This document shows, piece after piece, positions 1-8,169 of a stretch of 11,525 nucleotides of DNA. Position 1 is the first letter of the stretch. Every line of letters begins with the position of its first letter. The notes beneath the pieces were generated by a model. It was given only the letters and a program-made list of their open reading frames with translations. It did not search any database and had not been told where the DNA came from. This stretch comes from JAZSQT01 sp045538075 (GTDB lineage Bacteria > Chrysiogenota > Deferribacteres > Deferribacterales > Mucispirillaceae). The position numbers and the translations under genes were made by a program. Where the stretch lies: positions 1 through 11,525 of the forward strand of contig JAZSQT010000019.1 of NCBI GenBank assembly GCA_045538075.1. Reading direction: 5' to 3'.

Positions 1-40
1 TTTATTTAAAAAAAAATATATATATGGTATAAACGAGATT

Positions 41-2035
41 ATGAAAAAGGCAATTATCTTACTTATAATATATTTTACAGTATCATCTTCATACGTTTTA
101 GCTGATAACAAAAAAGAAATCACTATGTATGACATTTTTCCAAAATCATCAGAAATGGAAGGTGGCTCATCAAAATGGATTATTAGTGGAGTAAAAGAAG
201 AAAAACGAGGTAGATGCACTGTATATACAAACACTTATACTTATTATTCTGATAAAGGTTCTGTATATATGGGCATTACGAGAAAAAATACTTATATAGT
301 CAGTGCAAGAATATTTAACTGTGATAATTTTATATCTGCCATTGATGAATATAATAGCCTTTTAAAATCAGAAGAAAAAATTAAAAAAGACAAAAAAAGT
401 GCTACAGCAGCTTTTGGTGAAGCTGGCAATTTAACTGCTATACCAATAAACAATAATACTACTTTTGCAGACTTTTACTTGACTTATTATTTACGCAATT
501 TCGTTGTTCAAGTTTATTCAGATGATGGTTTTGCTCAAATGGATATGGCTGGAGAAATTGAAAGAAGGCTTAGGCTTTATTTAGCTCGTAAAGGCGTTAA
601 TTACTATATAAATAAAATAAATTTAGACATTAAACATAACGATATTAAAGATTCATCAGATTACGTTTCTTTTGCTGGTGATAACATCGCAAAAGTAGTA
701 ATTGATGGAATAGTTTACGATAATAATAATAAACCAGTAGAAAATGCAGAAATTACTGCAAGAGAAACAGGCCATAAAACGAAAACAGATAAAAACGGTA
801 AATATCGCCTTGAAGTAGTAGCTGGTCAAGGCAAATCCATATCTTTAAAGAAAATAATTTTTGTAAATGAAGTTATCCCACCATCTACCATTATAACTAC
901 TGGTTTATATGAGCTTGAATCATCAAAAAATATGATATTAAATATCCTTGTTACAGAAAGAAGTATGGCTGGAAAAGCGTATGATATAAAAAACAATCAA
1001 GAATATTCTGTTTGGGGTAAAGTTGACAGAGAAAAGTTTTCTTTTTCTTTAAACTGTTCTCAAAAAGATGCTACTTTTAAATGTTTAAGAAATTATGAAG
1101 GCACTCTTAAAGATAATATAATTACTGGCAAATGGCAAGGAACTGGTGGTAGTGGTAGTTGGAAAATTGATAAAACAAAATTTGCTTTAGTTAGTGAAAA
1201 ACCATACTTAAGAGATGTTGGATTAAGTCTATATCAATATGGAAATAATAAATTAAAATCTCCTCTTACTATAAATAATAGTAGCCCTCTATACTTAAAA
1301 TTAGAAGCTAAACCTATAGATAATCTATTTTTTAAAGAGGCAAATTTACTATTAAATATTAAAGAAAATAATTCTTTATCGTCATCATCTATAGTTTTAT
1401 ATAATGTTTCTTCATCAGATAAAAGCCAGTTAAAATTACGCAAGATTACGCCTCTTGCCACATTACCTAAAGGTAAGACTGGCATAATACAATTAGATAT
1501 TAGTTCTCAATTAAGGTTACCAAATAAAAATGGATACATTATAGGAATTGAAAGTAGTAATAATGCAGAAATTATATTTGATAATAACCCAGAAATTAAT
1601 TTAACTTATTATAGAGATATTAAAAATTATAAACCAATTGAAACTGTATCTATTAAAGTTGATACTTTTAATGGTGATGATATTGTCGGTAATACTGGCA
1701 TAATTAAACAAGACGGCAATAAAGATATTGTTTTAGAAGCAGTATTTAATTATGAAAATAGAAATATTGAGTTTATAGAAATTATTGCTGATGGTGATAT
1801 TGTTAGACGTTGGAATACTAATCCTTATGATATATATCCAGTTGCAGCAATTATAGAGAATAATGAAGTTTTAAACAATAATGATGGTTCAATAAACATA
1901 AAGCTATCATCTACACAATCAAAATTTAAAATCCATTTATATGGTGGCTCAATTAGAAAAAATAGCATTAAAAGTTTTAAAATAAAAGCTGTTATTGATG
2001 GAAAAATATACGAAAATATAATAGAAAATAATTAG
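41..2035 (+). CDS. Exported multidomain protein of unknown function with a carboxypeptidase-regulatory-like domain
   Basis: I do not recognise this 664-residue protein as a named family. Residues 1-21 form a Sec signal peptide (KK, a hydrophobic core, then VLA before D22) with no lipobox Cys, so it should be periplasmic, surface-bound or secreted. Residues about 30-190 form an N-terminal mixed domain. Residues about 217-275 (IDGIVYDNNNKPVENAEITA, later TDKNGKY) match the carboxypeptidase-regulatory-like beta-sandwich pattern. Residues about 311-376 look like a small beta-barrel, with GKWQGTGGSGSW near the end. Residues about 390-525 resemble DNRLRE-type surface domains (alternating strands, an ILYNV-like core, final P-E-I-N-L-T-Y-Y). 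The C-terminal 130 residues are Asn-rich and beta-predicted. No catalytic motif is visible. The Shine-Dalgarno is weak (GAG at 35-37). kdsA begins 7 bases after the stop, so the two are probably co-transcribed. The coding call is firm; the domain assignments are inference by pattern. Confidence 0.85.
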   Translation: MKKAIILLIIYFTVSSSYVLADNKKEITMYDIFPKSSEMEGGSSKWIISGVKEEKRGRCTVYTNTYTYYSDKGSVYMGITRKNTYIVSARIFNCDNFISAIDEYNSLLKSEEKIKKDKKSATAAFGEAGNLTAIPINNNTTFADFYLTYYLRNFVVQVYSDDGFAQMDMAGEIERRLRLYLARKGVNYYINKINLDIKHNDIKDSSDYVSFAGDNIAKVVIDGIVYDNNNKPVENAEITARETGHKTKTDKNGKYRLEVVAGQGKSISLKKIIFVNEVIPPSTIITTGLYELESSKNMILNILVTERSMAGKAYDIKNNQEYSVWGKVDREKFSFSLNCSQKDATFKCLRNYEGTLKDNIITGKWQGTGGSGSWKIDKTKFALVSEKPYLRDVGLSLYQYGNNKLKSPLTINNSSPLYLKLEAKPIDNLFFKEANLLLNIKENNSLSSSSIVLYNVSSSDKSQLKLRKITPLATLPKGKTGIIQLDISSQLRLPNKNGYIIGIESSNNAEIIFDNNPEINLTYYRDIKNYKPIETVSIKVDTFNGDDIVGNTGIIKQDGNKDIVLEAVFNYENRNIEFIEIIADGDIVRRWNTNPYDIYPVAAIIENNEVLNNNDGSINIKLSSTQSKFKIHLYGGSIRKNSIKSFKIKAVIDGKIYENIIENN

Positions 2036-2042
2036 GCTAATT

Positions 2043-2834
2043 ATGAAAGATTTGTATAATAACTTAAAAACAAAACCTTTTATCATGGCTGGTCCATGTG
2101 TTATAGAAACTAAAGATATTTGTTGTGAAATTGTTGAAAGTTGCAAAAAAAGTGCTAACGAACTTGGCTTTACTTATATCTTTAAAGCATCTTTTGATAA
2201 AGCAAATAGGACATCTGTATCTTCTTATAGAGGAGATGGCATTGAAAAAGGCTTACAAGTATTAGAAGAAATAAAAAAATCTTATGATGTGCCAGTTGTT
2301 ACAGATATTCACGAAAGCTATCAAGCTGAAATTGTAGGCAAAGTTTGTGATATTATTCAAATACCTGCATTTTTATGCCGTCAAACAGATTTGTTAGTTG
2401 CTGCAGGTAAAACTAATCGTATTATAAACATTAAAAAAGCACAATTTCTAAGTGCTTCTGATATGGCTCACCCAATTGAAAAAGTTAAATCTACTAATAA
2501 TGATAAAATAATGCTTACAGAACGTGGCACTATGTTTGGTTACAATAATTTAGTTGTTGATTATAGAAATTTAATAGATATGCAAAAATATAATATACCT
2601 GTCGTTATGGACGCTACTCATTCAACCCAACGCCCTGGTGGTTTAGGCACGTCAAGTGGTGGCAATCCAGAATATAGCCCATTTTTAGCTGCAGCTGCAG
2701 CTGCTGTCGGTGTTAGAGGCTTTTTTGCTGAAACTCACCCTAATCCACAAAAAGCCTTATCAGACGGTGCTAATATGATTAAATTATCTGATTTTAAATA
2801 TTTTCTTGAAAAAATTACTAAACATTTTGTATAA
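2043..2834 (+). CDS. kdsA: 3-deoxy-D-manno-octulosonate 8-phosphate synthase, metal-dependent class
   Basis: This cytoplasmic enzyme condenses phosphoenolpyruvate with arabinose 5-phosphate to KDO-8-phosphate, the committed step to the KDO sugar of the LPS inner core. The 263 residues fit the family length. Visible signatures are MAGPCVIE (15-22), FKASFDKANRTS (47-58), VTDIHE (86-91), QIPAFLCRQTDLL (106-118), LTERGTMFGYNN (158-169), DATHSTQRPGG (190-200) and AETHPNPQKALSDGA (229-243). Cys19, His193, Glu230 and Asp241 line up, with a constant offset of 8, with the Aquifex aeolicus metal ligands C11, H185, E222 and D233. This is therefore the metal-dependent class and not the Asn-containing E. 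coli class. Its AGG Shine-Dalgarno overlaps the upstream TAG stop (2033-2036), which suggests translational coupling. Residues 216-221 are an Ala run encoded by a GCTGCA repeat. kdsB, kdsC, kdsD and lpt genes are absent from the window. Confidence 0.97.
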   Translation: MKDLYNNLKTKPFIMAGPCVIETKDICCEIVESCKKSANELGFTYIFKASFDKANRTSVSSYRGDGIEKGLQVLEEIKKSYDVPVVTDIHESYQAEIVGKVCDIIQIPAFLCRQTDLLVAAGKTNRIINIKKAQFLSASDMAHPIEKVKSTNNDKIMLTERGTMFGYNNLVVDYRNLIDMQKYNIPVVMDATHSTQRPGGLGTSSGGNPEYSPFLAAAAAAVGVRGFFAETHPNPQKALSDGANMIKLSDFKYFLEKITKHFV

Positions 2835-2856
2835 AATGAATAATTAGAGGTTAAAA

Positions 2857-3102
2857 ATGAAAAATTTTACTAAATATTTTGGTGGTGAATATATAAAGTA
2901 TTGGTATGCTGCTTTTGGTGTTATATTAATAGTTATGATGTTTTCTATGGTAAATGATAAAAGTGTTACTTCTTACAAATTGTATATATATAACCAAGAT
3001 GGCACAATCAAAAGTGAACAAGAAGTGCCATATGGTTACTATGATGCTGAAAGATTAAATTTGCCAGTTAATAAAAAATTCGTCCCAAATAAAATGTTGT
3101 AA
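2857..3102 (+). CDS. Small single-pass membrane protein of unknown function
   Basis: This 81-residue protein is unrecognised. A good Shine-Dalgarno (AGAGG, 2846-2850) lies 6 bases before the ATG, and the gene starts 22 bases after the kdsA stop, so it is probably the third gene of the same transcript. One hydrophobic segment runs from about residue 16 to 32 (WYAAFGVILIVMMFSMV). Lys residues before it (2, 6, 14) predict the N-terminus in the cytoplasm, leaving a polar periplasmic tail of about 49 residues with YKLYIYNQDGTIKSEQEV (40-57) and a Tyr- and Pro-rich end. No Cys is present and no catalytic motif is seen. Its place behind kdsA hints at an envelope or LPS-related role, but it is too short to be LptC and that link is only inference. 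Confidence 0.75.
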   Translation: MKNFTKYFGGEYIKYWYAAFGVILIVMMFSMVNDKSVTSYKLYIYNQDGTIKSEQEVPYGYYDAERLNLPVNKKFVPNKML

Positions 3103-3129
3103 AATTCAAATTATTTTTTCATTTTATTT
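3087..3129. terminator. Possible bidirectional AT-rich terminator between convergent genes
   Basis: A perfect 10-base inverted repeat, AAATAAAATG (3087-3096) and CATTTTATTT (3120-3129), spans both convergent stop codons (TAA at 3100-3102 on plus, TAA at 3113-3111 on minus) with a 23-base loop. An inner AAAAT/ATTTT pairing (3101-3105 with 3113-3117) could shorten that loop. The plus-strand arm runs into further T residues. Nearly all pairs are A-T, so stability is low and chance occurrence in such AT-rich DNA is real. Its position exactly between converging genes is the main support. Confidence 0.35.
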
Positions 3130-3653
3130 TTAAGTTTATTATAGTCATCGCAGGCAAGTTTTGCGTTTAGTTTACAACCTTTTTCGTATATAGATAATGC
3201 TTTTTCAAGATTTTTTTCTACATCTAATCCAGTTTCGTAAGCTAACGCAAGGCTACGACATGCCATACCAACATTAAGGTTACACGCTTTTTCATTTAAT
3301 TCTAAGGCTTTTTTATATTCTGCTTGTAAATCCTCTGAATGAGTCCCAATTGTATATATACTTGCAGCATTCATACAACTATCTCCATCATTAAGGTTGC
3401 AACCTAATTCATAATATTTTAATGCAATATCAACATTTGCTTTTACGCCCATACCCATATCGTATAACGCACCGGCATATCTACAACCTTCTGCAATACC
3501 ACCTTCACAAGATTTTTCATAGAAAATTAACGCTTTTTCAAATTCACCAACATCTACTAATTTTTTTGCATTTTCATACATTTGGCTTGGTGAATCACTA
3601 TAACCATTAATAGAAGTAAGTAACAAAAAAATGATAACATTTAAAAATTTCAT
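3111..3653 (-). CDS. Secreted Sel1-repeat protein with disulfide-type Cys pairs (Hcp-like)
   Basis: This is a 180-residue exported helical-repeat protein. Residues 1 to about 19 form a signal peptide (MKFLNVIIFLLLTSINGYS). The rest consists of TPR/Sel1-like helix pairs of the form A-L-x-x-Y-E-K-x-C...C. Four Cys pairs with identical C-X7-C spacing fall at 49/57, 85/93, 124/132 and 160/168, so successive repeats are 36, 39 and 36 residues apart. This is the layout of the Helicobacter cysteine-rich (Hcp) proteins, in which each pair is a disulfide stapling a repeat. Those proteins are periplasmic or secreted and their roles are poorly defined; penicillin binding is reported for some. A GGGG Shine-Dalgarno (3661-3664) sits 7 bases before the ATG. 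No convincing promoter was found; the best candidate is a weak TTGTTA about 17 bases before TAGATA in 3654-3731. The gene appears monocistronic. Confidence 0.9.
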   Translation of the reverse strand: MKFLNVIIFLLLTSINGYSDSPSQMYENAKKLVDVGEFEKALIFYEKSCEGGIAEGCRYAGALYDMGMGVKANVDIALKYYELGCNLNDGDSCMNAASIYTIGTHSEDLQAEYKKALELNEKACNLNVGMACRSLALAYETGLDVEKNLEKALSIYEKGCKLNAKLACDDYNKLKNKMKK

Positions 3654-3730
3654 AAATAAACCCCAACAAATTTATCATAAAAATATAAGAGATTATCTAT
3701 CATAACTACTTAAAGATAACAATAATTAAA

Positions 3731-3758
3731 TAAAAAAGGCACGAAATAAATCGTGCCT
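3731..3758 (-). terminator. Rho-independent terminator of the RND efflux operon
   Basis: On the minus strand, 8 bases after the transporter stop codon, AGGCACGA (3758-3751) pairs perfectly with TCGTGCCT (3744-3737) around a 6-base loop TTTATT, followed by a run of T residues (3737-3732). The GC-rich stem stands out sharply from the surrounding AT-rich DNA. This is a textbook intrinsic terminator facing the efflux operon. The opposite strand lacks a clean T-tract. Confidence 0.9.
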
Positions 3759-3766
3759 AAATTTTA

Positions 3767-6700
3767 TTAAATAATATCTTCAATGAATTCTTCTTCCTCG
3801 TCTTTTTTTGGAGGGAAGAGTTTAGTTGATATTGAAACAACTACTTTAAAAAAGTATGGGATAAAAAGTGGTGCAAACACAGTGGCAAAAATCATACCAC
3901 TAACAACTGCCGTTCCTAATACGTTACGGCTTGCAGCACCAGCTCCACTACTTAAAGCAAGAGGGACACTACCAAAAATAAATGCCAATGAAGTCATAAT
4001 GATAGGTCTAAATCGCAACCTTGCCCCCTCTTCTGCTGCTTGCATAATAGACATTTGTCCATATCTAAACTTTTCAACAGCAAATTCAACAATCAAAATA
4101 GCATTTTTTGCTGATAAGCCTATTAATGTAACAAGAGCAACTTGGAAGTAAATATCGTTACTATATCCTAAGAAGAATGTTGCAAGACCAGCACCTAATA
4201 TAGCAAATGGCACAGATAAAATAACTGCAAGTGGTAGAGACCAACTTTCATATTGAGCAGCTAAAATTAAGAATACCATTACCATTGCAAGAATTAATAC
4301 GCTAGCAACACCACTTGAGGCTTCTTTTTCTTGATAAGCAGATCCACTCCAAGCAATAGTATAATCTTGAGGTAAAATTTTATTAGCAATTGCTTCCATA
4401 GCGTCCATTGCTTCACCAGAAGAATATCCAGGAGCAGGACTACCCATAATTTTGCTAGCTGGAAAACCATTAAATCGCTCAATAGTATTTGCGCCACCTT
4501 TTTCTTCAATTTTAATAAATTCTGAAATTGGTATCATTTGCCCCGTTTGACTTCTAACGTGTAGTTTTAAAAGCTCATTCGGTGTTTCCCTAAAAGTTTC
4601 GTCTGCTTGAGCATAAACTCTATAAGATTTTCCGAACATATTAAAATCGTTTATATACATTTTACCAAAATTAGCTTGAAGAGTAGTAAATACATCACTT
4701 ACTAAAACACCCATTGACATAGTTTTTTCTCTGTCAATATTGATAACTAATTGAGGCGATGTAACAGACAAGAAACTTTGTGGTCTGCCTAAAGCAGGGT
4801 TTTTACTTGCCTCAGCAATAATAGCTTGAACGTAACCGTATAATTTTTCTACTGGGTCTCCAGCTCTATTTTGAACCCACATTTCAAAACCACCAGTAGT
4901 ACTCATACCAGATATTGGTGGTGGGTTAAAGGCAATGGCAATACCTTCAGAAAGTTGCATACCCATACCATAAAATTGTTTAGTTATATCAAAAGATGAC
5001 ATACCAGGTTTATCACGTAACTCCCAATCTTTAAGACGGATAAAATATGCTGCATAGTTAGATTTTAAAGAGAATGAAAACATATCCATTCCAGTAAAAC
5101 TAGTAACTTTATCTACAGCTGGGTGAGACATAATCATTTTATTTAATTTTTCTGCTGCTTTATCAGTTCTGTTAAGAGATGCACCATCTGGTAATATTAA
5201 AACACCCATAACAGTTCCTTGATCCTCATCTGGAACGAGACCAGAAGGAATTTTTGTTAATAAAAATCCTGCACCAGCAACTATTCCGATATATAGTAAT
5301 ATAGTAACTAAATTCCAACGAAGTAATTTTTTTACTACAAACATATAACCATTAGTAAGTTTGTTAAATCCTATATTAAACCAAGTAAATGCTCGTGATG
5401 GCTTCATATGACCTTTTTTAAGAAAAAGCATACATAAAGCTGGAGTAAAAGTTAATGCTACTATACCAGAGATAACAACAGAAATAACGATTGTTATTGC
5501 AAATTGTTGATACATTCTACCTGCTAATCCACCCATAAATGCAACTGGAATAAACACAGAACATAATACAAACACTACGGCAATAACTGGCCCAGTAACT
5601 TCTCGCATTGCTTGAGCAGTCGCTTTTCTAACAGAAAGAGTAGTTGAGGCAAGAATACGCTCAACGTTTTCTAACACAATAATAGCATCGTCAACAACGA
5701 GACCAATAGAAAGAACCATTGCAAACATTGTAAGAGTGTTTATAGAAAAACCTAATAAATACATTCCTGCAAATGTTCCTATAATAGAAACAGGAACGGC
5801 AAGAGATGGGATTAATGTTGCACGCCAGTTTTGTAAGAATACATAAACAATAATAAACACTAATACCATTGCTTCTATTAATGTTTTTACAACCTCTTTA
5901 AGAGAAATTTTAATAAATAATGTTGTATCGTATGGAATATCGTAGCTTACACCTTCTGGAAAACTTTTTGAAAGTTCTTCTAATTTTGCTTTTACTCTAT
6001 CAGCTGTTGCAATTGCATTGCCACCTGGTTCAAGGAATACACCTATTGGAGTAGAAGTTTTTCCGTCAAGACGACCTATAAAAGTATAACTTTCTGCTCC
6101 TAATTCAACTCTTGCAATGTCTTTTACTCTTAAGATACTGCCGTCAGTATTAGTTCGTAAAATAATATTTTCAAAATCTTTAGGGTCAGAAAGGCTACTT
6201 GGAGCAATAACAGACCAATATACATCAGAATTATCTGTCATTGGAGCTTCACCAACAGACCCAGCTGCAAATTGAACATTTTGAGTTTGTATAGCACCAG
6301 CTAAATCGGCAGGAGTAATACCGAAATAAGCCATTTTATCTGGGTTTAGCCATAGACGAATAGAATAATCTTGAGATGCAAAGTTTGTTGCATCACCAAC
6401 TCCTTCTACTTGTTTTATATCGTCAACAACATTAAGTTTTGCGTAGTTTGATAAAAATATACTATCGTATCTGCCGTCTGGAGAAGTTAAAGCTGTAAGT
6501 AATAAAATTGACGGATTACGTTTAATAACTGTAACACCAATTTGGCGAACTTCTGATGGAAGTCGTGATAACACTTGCTGAACACGGTTATTAACGTTAA
6601 TCGTAGCTAAATCTGGATCTGTTCCAATAGCAAAAGTTATACTTAAACTCAGTGAACCAGATGAGCTAGTTGAGTTCATATATATCATATCGTCAACGCC

Positions 6701-6922
6701 ATTTATTTGGCTTTCAAGAACAGATGCCACGTTTTTTGAAATTGTATCAGCATTAGCACCGTTATAAGTAGCAATAACCATAACTTGAGGTGGAGTAAGG
6801 TCTGGATACTGCTCAATAGGTAAAATTCTCATGGTTAAAACACCCACAAGAGTAATGACAATAGATATAACAGTTGCGAATATAGGTCGTTTTAGGAAAA
6901 ATCCTTCTCTTTGTTGTTCCAT
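3767..6922 (-). CDS. AcrB-type RND multidrug efflux transporter (HAE1 family)
   Basis: This inner-membrane proton antiporter should pump hydrophobic or amphiphilic compounds out through a periplasmic adaptor and an outer-membrane channel. The 1051 residues are full length for the HAE1 family. TM1 is at about 12-31, TM2-6 at about 340-500, TM7 at about 537-556 and TM8-12 at about 871-1030, with two large porter/docking loops between. The proton-relay residues are present: D411-D412 in GLVVDDAIIVLENVER, K939 in GLSAKNAILIVEFA and R972 in RFRPIIMTSLAF, matching AcrB D407, D408, K940 and R971. The tail is acidic (KKDEEEEFIED). The gene starts 10 bases after the adaptor stop, and its AGAGG Shine-Dalgarno (6934-6930) overlaps that TAG, so the two are one operon. 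Substrates cannot be read from the sequence. No outer-membrane partner gene is present. Confidence 0.97.
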   Translation of the reverse strand: MEQQREGFFLKRPIFATVISIVITLVGVLTMRILPIEQYPDLTPPQVMVIATYNGANADTISKNVASVLESQINGVDDMIYMNSTSSSGSLSLSITFAIGTDPDLATINVNNRVQQVLSRLPSEVRQIGVTVIKRNPSILLLTALTSPDGRYDSIFLSNYAKLNVVDDIKQVEGVGDATNFASQDYSIRLWLNPDKMAYFGITPADLAGAIQTQNVQFAAGSVGEAPMTDNSDVYWSVIAPSSLSDPKDFENIILRTNTDGSILRVKDIARVELGAESYTFIGRLDGKTSTPIGVFLEPGGNAIATADRVKAKLEELSKSFPEGVSYDIPYDTTLFIKISLKEVVKTLIEAMVLVFIIVYVFLQNWRATLIPSLAVPVSIIGTFAGMYLLGFSINTLTMFAMVLSIGLVVDDAIIVLENVERILASTTLSVRKATAQAMREVTGPVIAVVFVLCSVFIPVAFMGGLAGRMYQQFAITIVISVVISGIVALTFTPALCMLFLKKGHMKPSRAFTWFNIGFNKLTNGYMFVVKKLLRWNLVTILLYIGIVAGAGFLLTKIPSGLVPDEDQGTVMGVLILPDGASLNRTDKAAEKLNKMIMSHPAVDKVTSFTGMDMFSFSLKSNYAAYFIRLKDWELRDKPGMSSFDITKQFYGMGMQLSEGIAIAFNPPPISGMSTTGGFEMWVQNRAGDPVEKLYGYVQAIIAEASKNPALGRPQSFLSVTSPQLVINIDREKTMSMGVLVSDVFTTLQANFGKMYINDFNMFGKSYRVYAQADETFRETPNELLKLHVRSQTGQMIPISEFIKIEEKGGANTIERFNGFPASKIMGSPAPGYSSGEAMDAMEAIANKILPQDYTIAWSGSAYQEKEASSGVASVLILAMVMVFLILAAQYESWSLPLAVILSVPFAILGAGLATFFLGYSNDIYFQVALVTLIGLSAKNAILIVEFAVEKFRYGQMSIMQAAEEGARLRFRPIIMTSLAFIFGSVPLALSSGAGAASRNVLGTAVVSGMIFATVFAPLFIPYFFKVVVSISTKLFPPKKDEEEEFIEDII

Positions 6923-6932
6923 TATCTATCCT

Positions 6933-8141
6933 CTATTTTGCAGGTTGAGTTGCTTGTTGTTGCCCTTGCTGTCCTTGTCCTTGTGGAGCTGCTTGAGGTG
7001 CAACACTTGGTTTAATTTGAACTGGAGAGCCTTCACGAACTTTAATTTGACCTTCAGTAATGATTTTTTCACCTGGATTTAGTCCTTCTGTAACTAAAAA
7101 TTCATTTCCTAAATTCATTGAAGTTTTTATAGGTCTATAATGGGCAATATTATTATCATCAACAGTAACAACCATAGTTTTATCGGCCATTTTCATAATT
7201 GCTTTTTGAGGAATAACTATTGCATTAGTAAGAGTAAATCCTAAAAGTTCTGCACTAACAAATTGTCCTGGTAATAAAATTAAATTATTGTTAGGAAATA
7301 CGGCACGAACTTTAATATCACCAGTTGCTGAACTAACTTGCTTATCAAAAAAAGTTACCTTACCGATATCACTATAAACGCTACCGTCCTCAAAATGAAG
7401 TTTAACTGTAAGCTCATCTGTTCTTAATTTTTTTTGAGCTGCTAAAGTTCTTAATAAGCTCATTGTATTTGCAGGAACAGAAAAATTTACATACATTGGA
7501 TTAACTTGATTAATAACAGTAAGAGGAAGTGCAGCAGCACTTGAAATTAAATTACCTTCAGAATAATTTGATTTACTCGTATATCCAGAAACTGGAGCTT
7601 CTACAGTAGTATATCCAAGTTGAATTTTTGCATTAGCAACTGCACTTCTTGCAGTTTCAAGCTGACCACGTGCAGTAGCATAAGCAGCTGAGGCTGCATC
7701 AAAATCTTTTTTACTCATAGCATTTTGTTTATATAAATTTTGTGCTCTATCAAAATTTAATTTACTTTGAGTAACATTTGCTTCTGCTTGGGCAAGGCTT
7801 CCTTGTGCTTGCCCTAATGCTGCTTTATAAGTTTCTGGTTCAATAATAAACATTGGGGCACCAGCTTCAATAAATTGACCCTCAACGTATTTTCTTTCTT
7901 TAAGGATACCAGACACTTGAGCTCGCACGTCAACGGCTTTAGAACCTTCAGTTTGAGCTATATATTTATCTATATAAGGCACATCTTTTTGTTCAATAGT
8001 AATTACTTCAACTAAAGAAGGAGGCATTTGTTGCATAGCTTGCTGATTTGCTGCATTATCTTGTGAACAACCAGTAATAGTTGCTATAGCTACAAAAATA
8101 AAAAATAATGTAAAATATTTTTTAAACCCTATGATTTTCAT
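6933..8141 (-). CDS. RND efflux periplasmic adaptor (membrane-fusion) lipoprotein, AcrA/MexA-like
   Basis: This periplasmic adaptor links the RND transporter to an outer-membrane channel. With the chosen start it has 402 residues: a signal peptide ending in the lipobox ITGC (Cys25), the first barrel/lipoyl half around 60-95, an alpha-hairpin of about 95-165 rich in Ala, Gln and Asn (ALGQAQGSLAQAEANVTQSK), the second lipoyl half with TVEAPVSGYTSKSNYSEGNL, a beta-barrel with LLPGQFVSAEL, a membrane-proximal domain, and a Gln/Pro/Ala-rich tail. An in-frame ATG at 8171 would add 10 residues, but GGAG (8151-8148) lies 6 bases before the ATG at 8141, and that start puts the signal peptide at the true N-terminus. 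The residue after Cys25 is Ser and not Asp, so by the E. coli sorting rule it would go to the outer membrane; that rule may not hold here. It is first in the operon with the transporter. Confidence 0.95.
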   Translation of the reverse strand: MKIIGFKKYFTLFFIFVAIATITGCSQDNAANQQAMQQMPPSLVEVITIEQKDVPYIDKYIAQTEGSKAVDVRAQVSGILKERKYVEGQFIEAGAPMFIIEPETYKAALGQAQGSLAQAEANVTQSKLNFDRAQNLYKQNAMSKKDFDAASAAYATARGQLETARSAVANAKIQLGYTTVEAPVSGYTSKSNYSEGNLISSAAALPLTVINQVNPMYVNFSVPANTMSLLRTLAAQKKLRTDELTVKLHFEDGSVYSDIGKVTFFDKQVSSATGDIKVRAVFPNNNLILLPGQFVSAELLGFTLTNAIVIPQKAIMKMADKTMVVTVDDNNIAHYRPIKTSMNLGNEFLVTEGLNPGEKIITEGQIKVREGSPVQIKPSVAPQAAPQGQGQQGQQQATQPAK

Positions 8142-8147
8142 ACATTT

Positions 8148-8151
8148 CTCC
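8148..8151 (-). promoter_or_regulatory. Shine-Dalgarno site that fixes the adaptor start codon
   Basis: On the minus strand GGAG (8151-8148) is followed by 6 bases and then the ATG at 8141-8139. Alternative in-frame ATGs at 8171 and 8153 have no comparable site, and the 8153 ATG overlaps this one. This supports a 402-residue adaptor with a standard lipoprotein signal peptide. Confidence 0.75.
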
Positions 8152-8169
8152 ATTAGATAATTAGCATTC

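Noticed and set aside
1..40. Promoter before the first gene, from TATA-like runs at about 17-33
   Set aside because: Only 40 bases are available, the run is low-complexity AT sequence and no -35 can be assessed.
1949..2146. 65-codon hydrophobic open frame on the minus strand across the junction with kdsA
   Set aside because: Hydrophobicity follows from the AT-rich complement of Lys/Asn/Ile codons; it overlaps two real genes and lacks a start signal.
2688..2705. GCTGCA-type tandem repeat in kdsA as a phase-variation tract
   Set aside because: Only three 6-base units; slippage would keep the reading frame and merely change an Ala run, so on/off switching is not possible.
3783..4151. 122-codon plus-strand open frame inside the RND transporter gene
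   Set aside because: It is antisense to conserved transmembrane sequence of the transporter, with no Shine-Dalgarno and no sensible domain.
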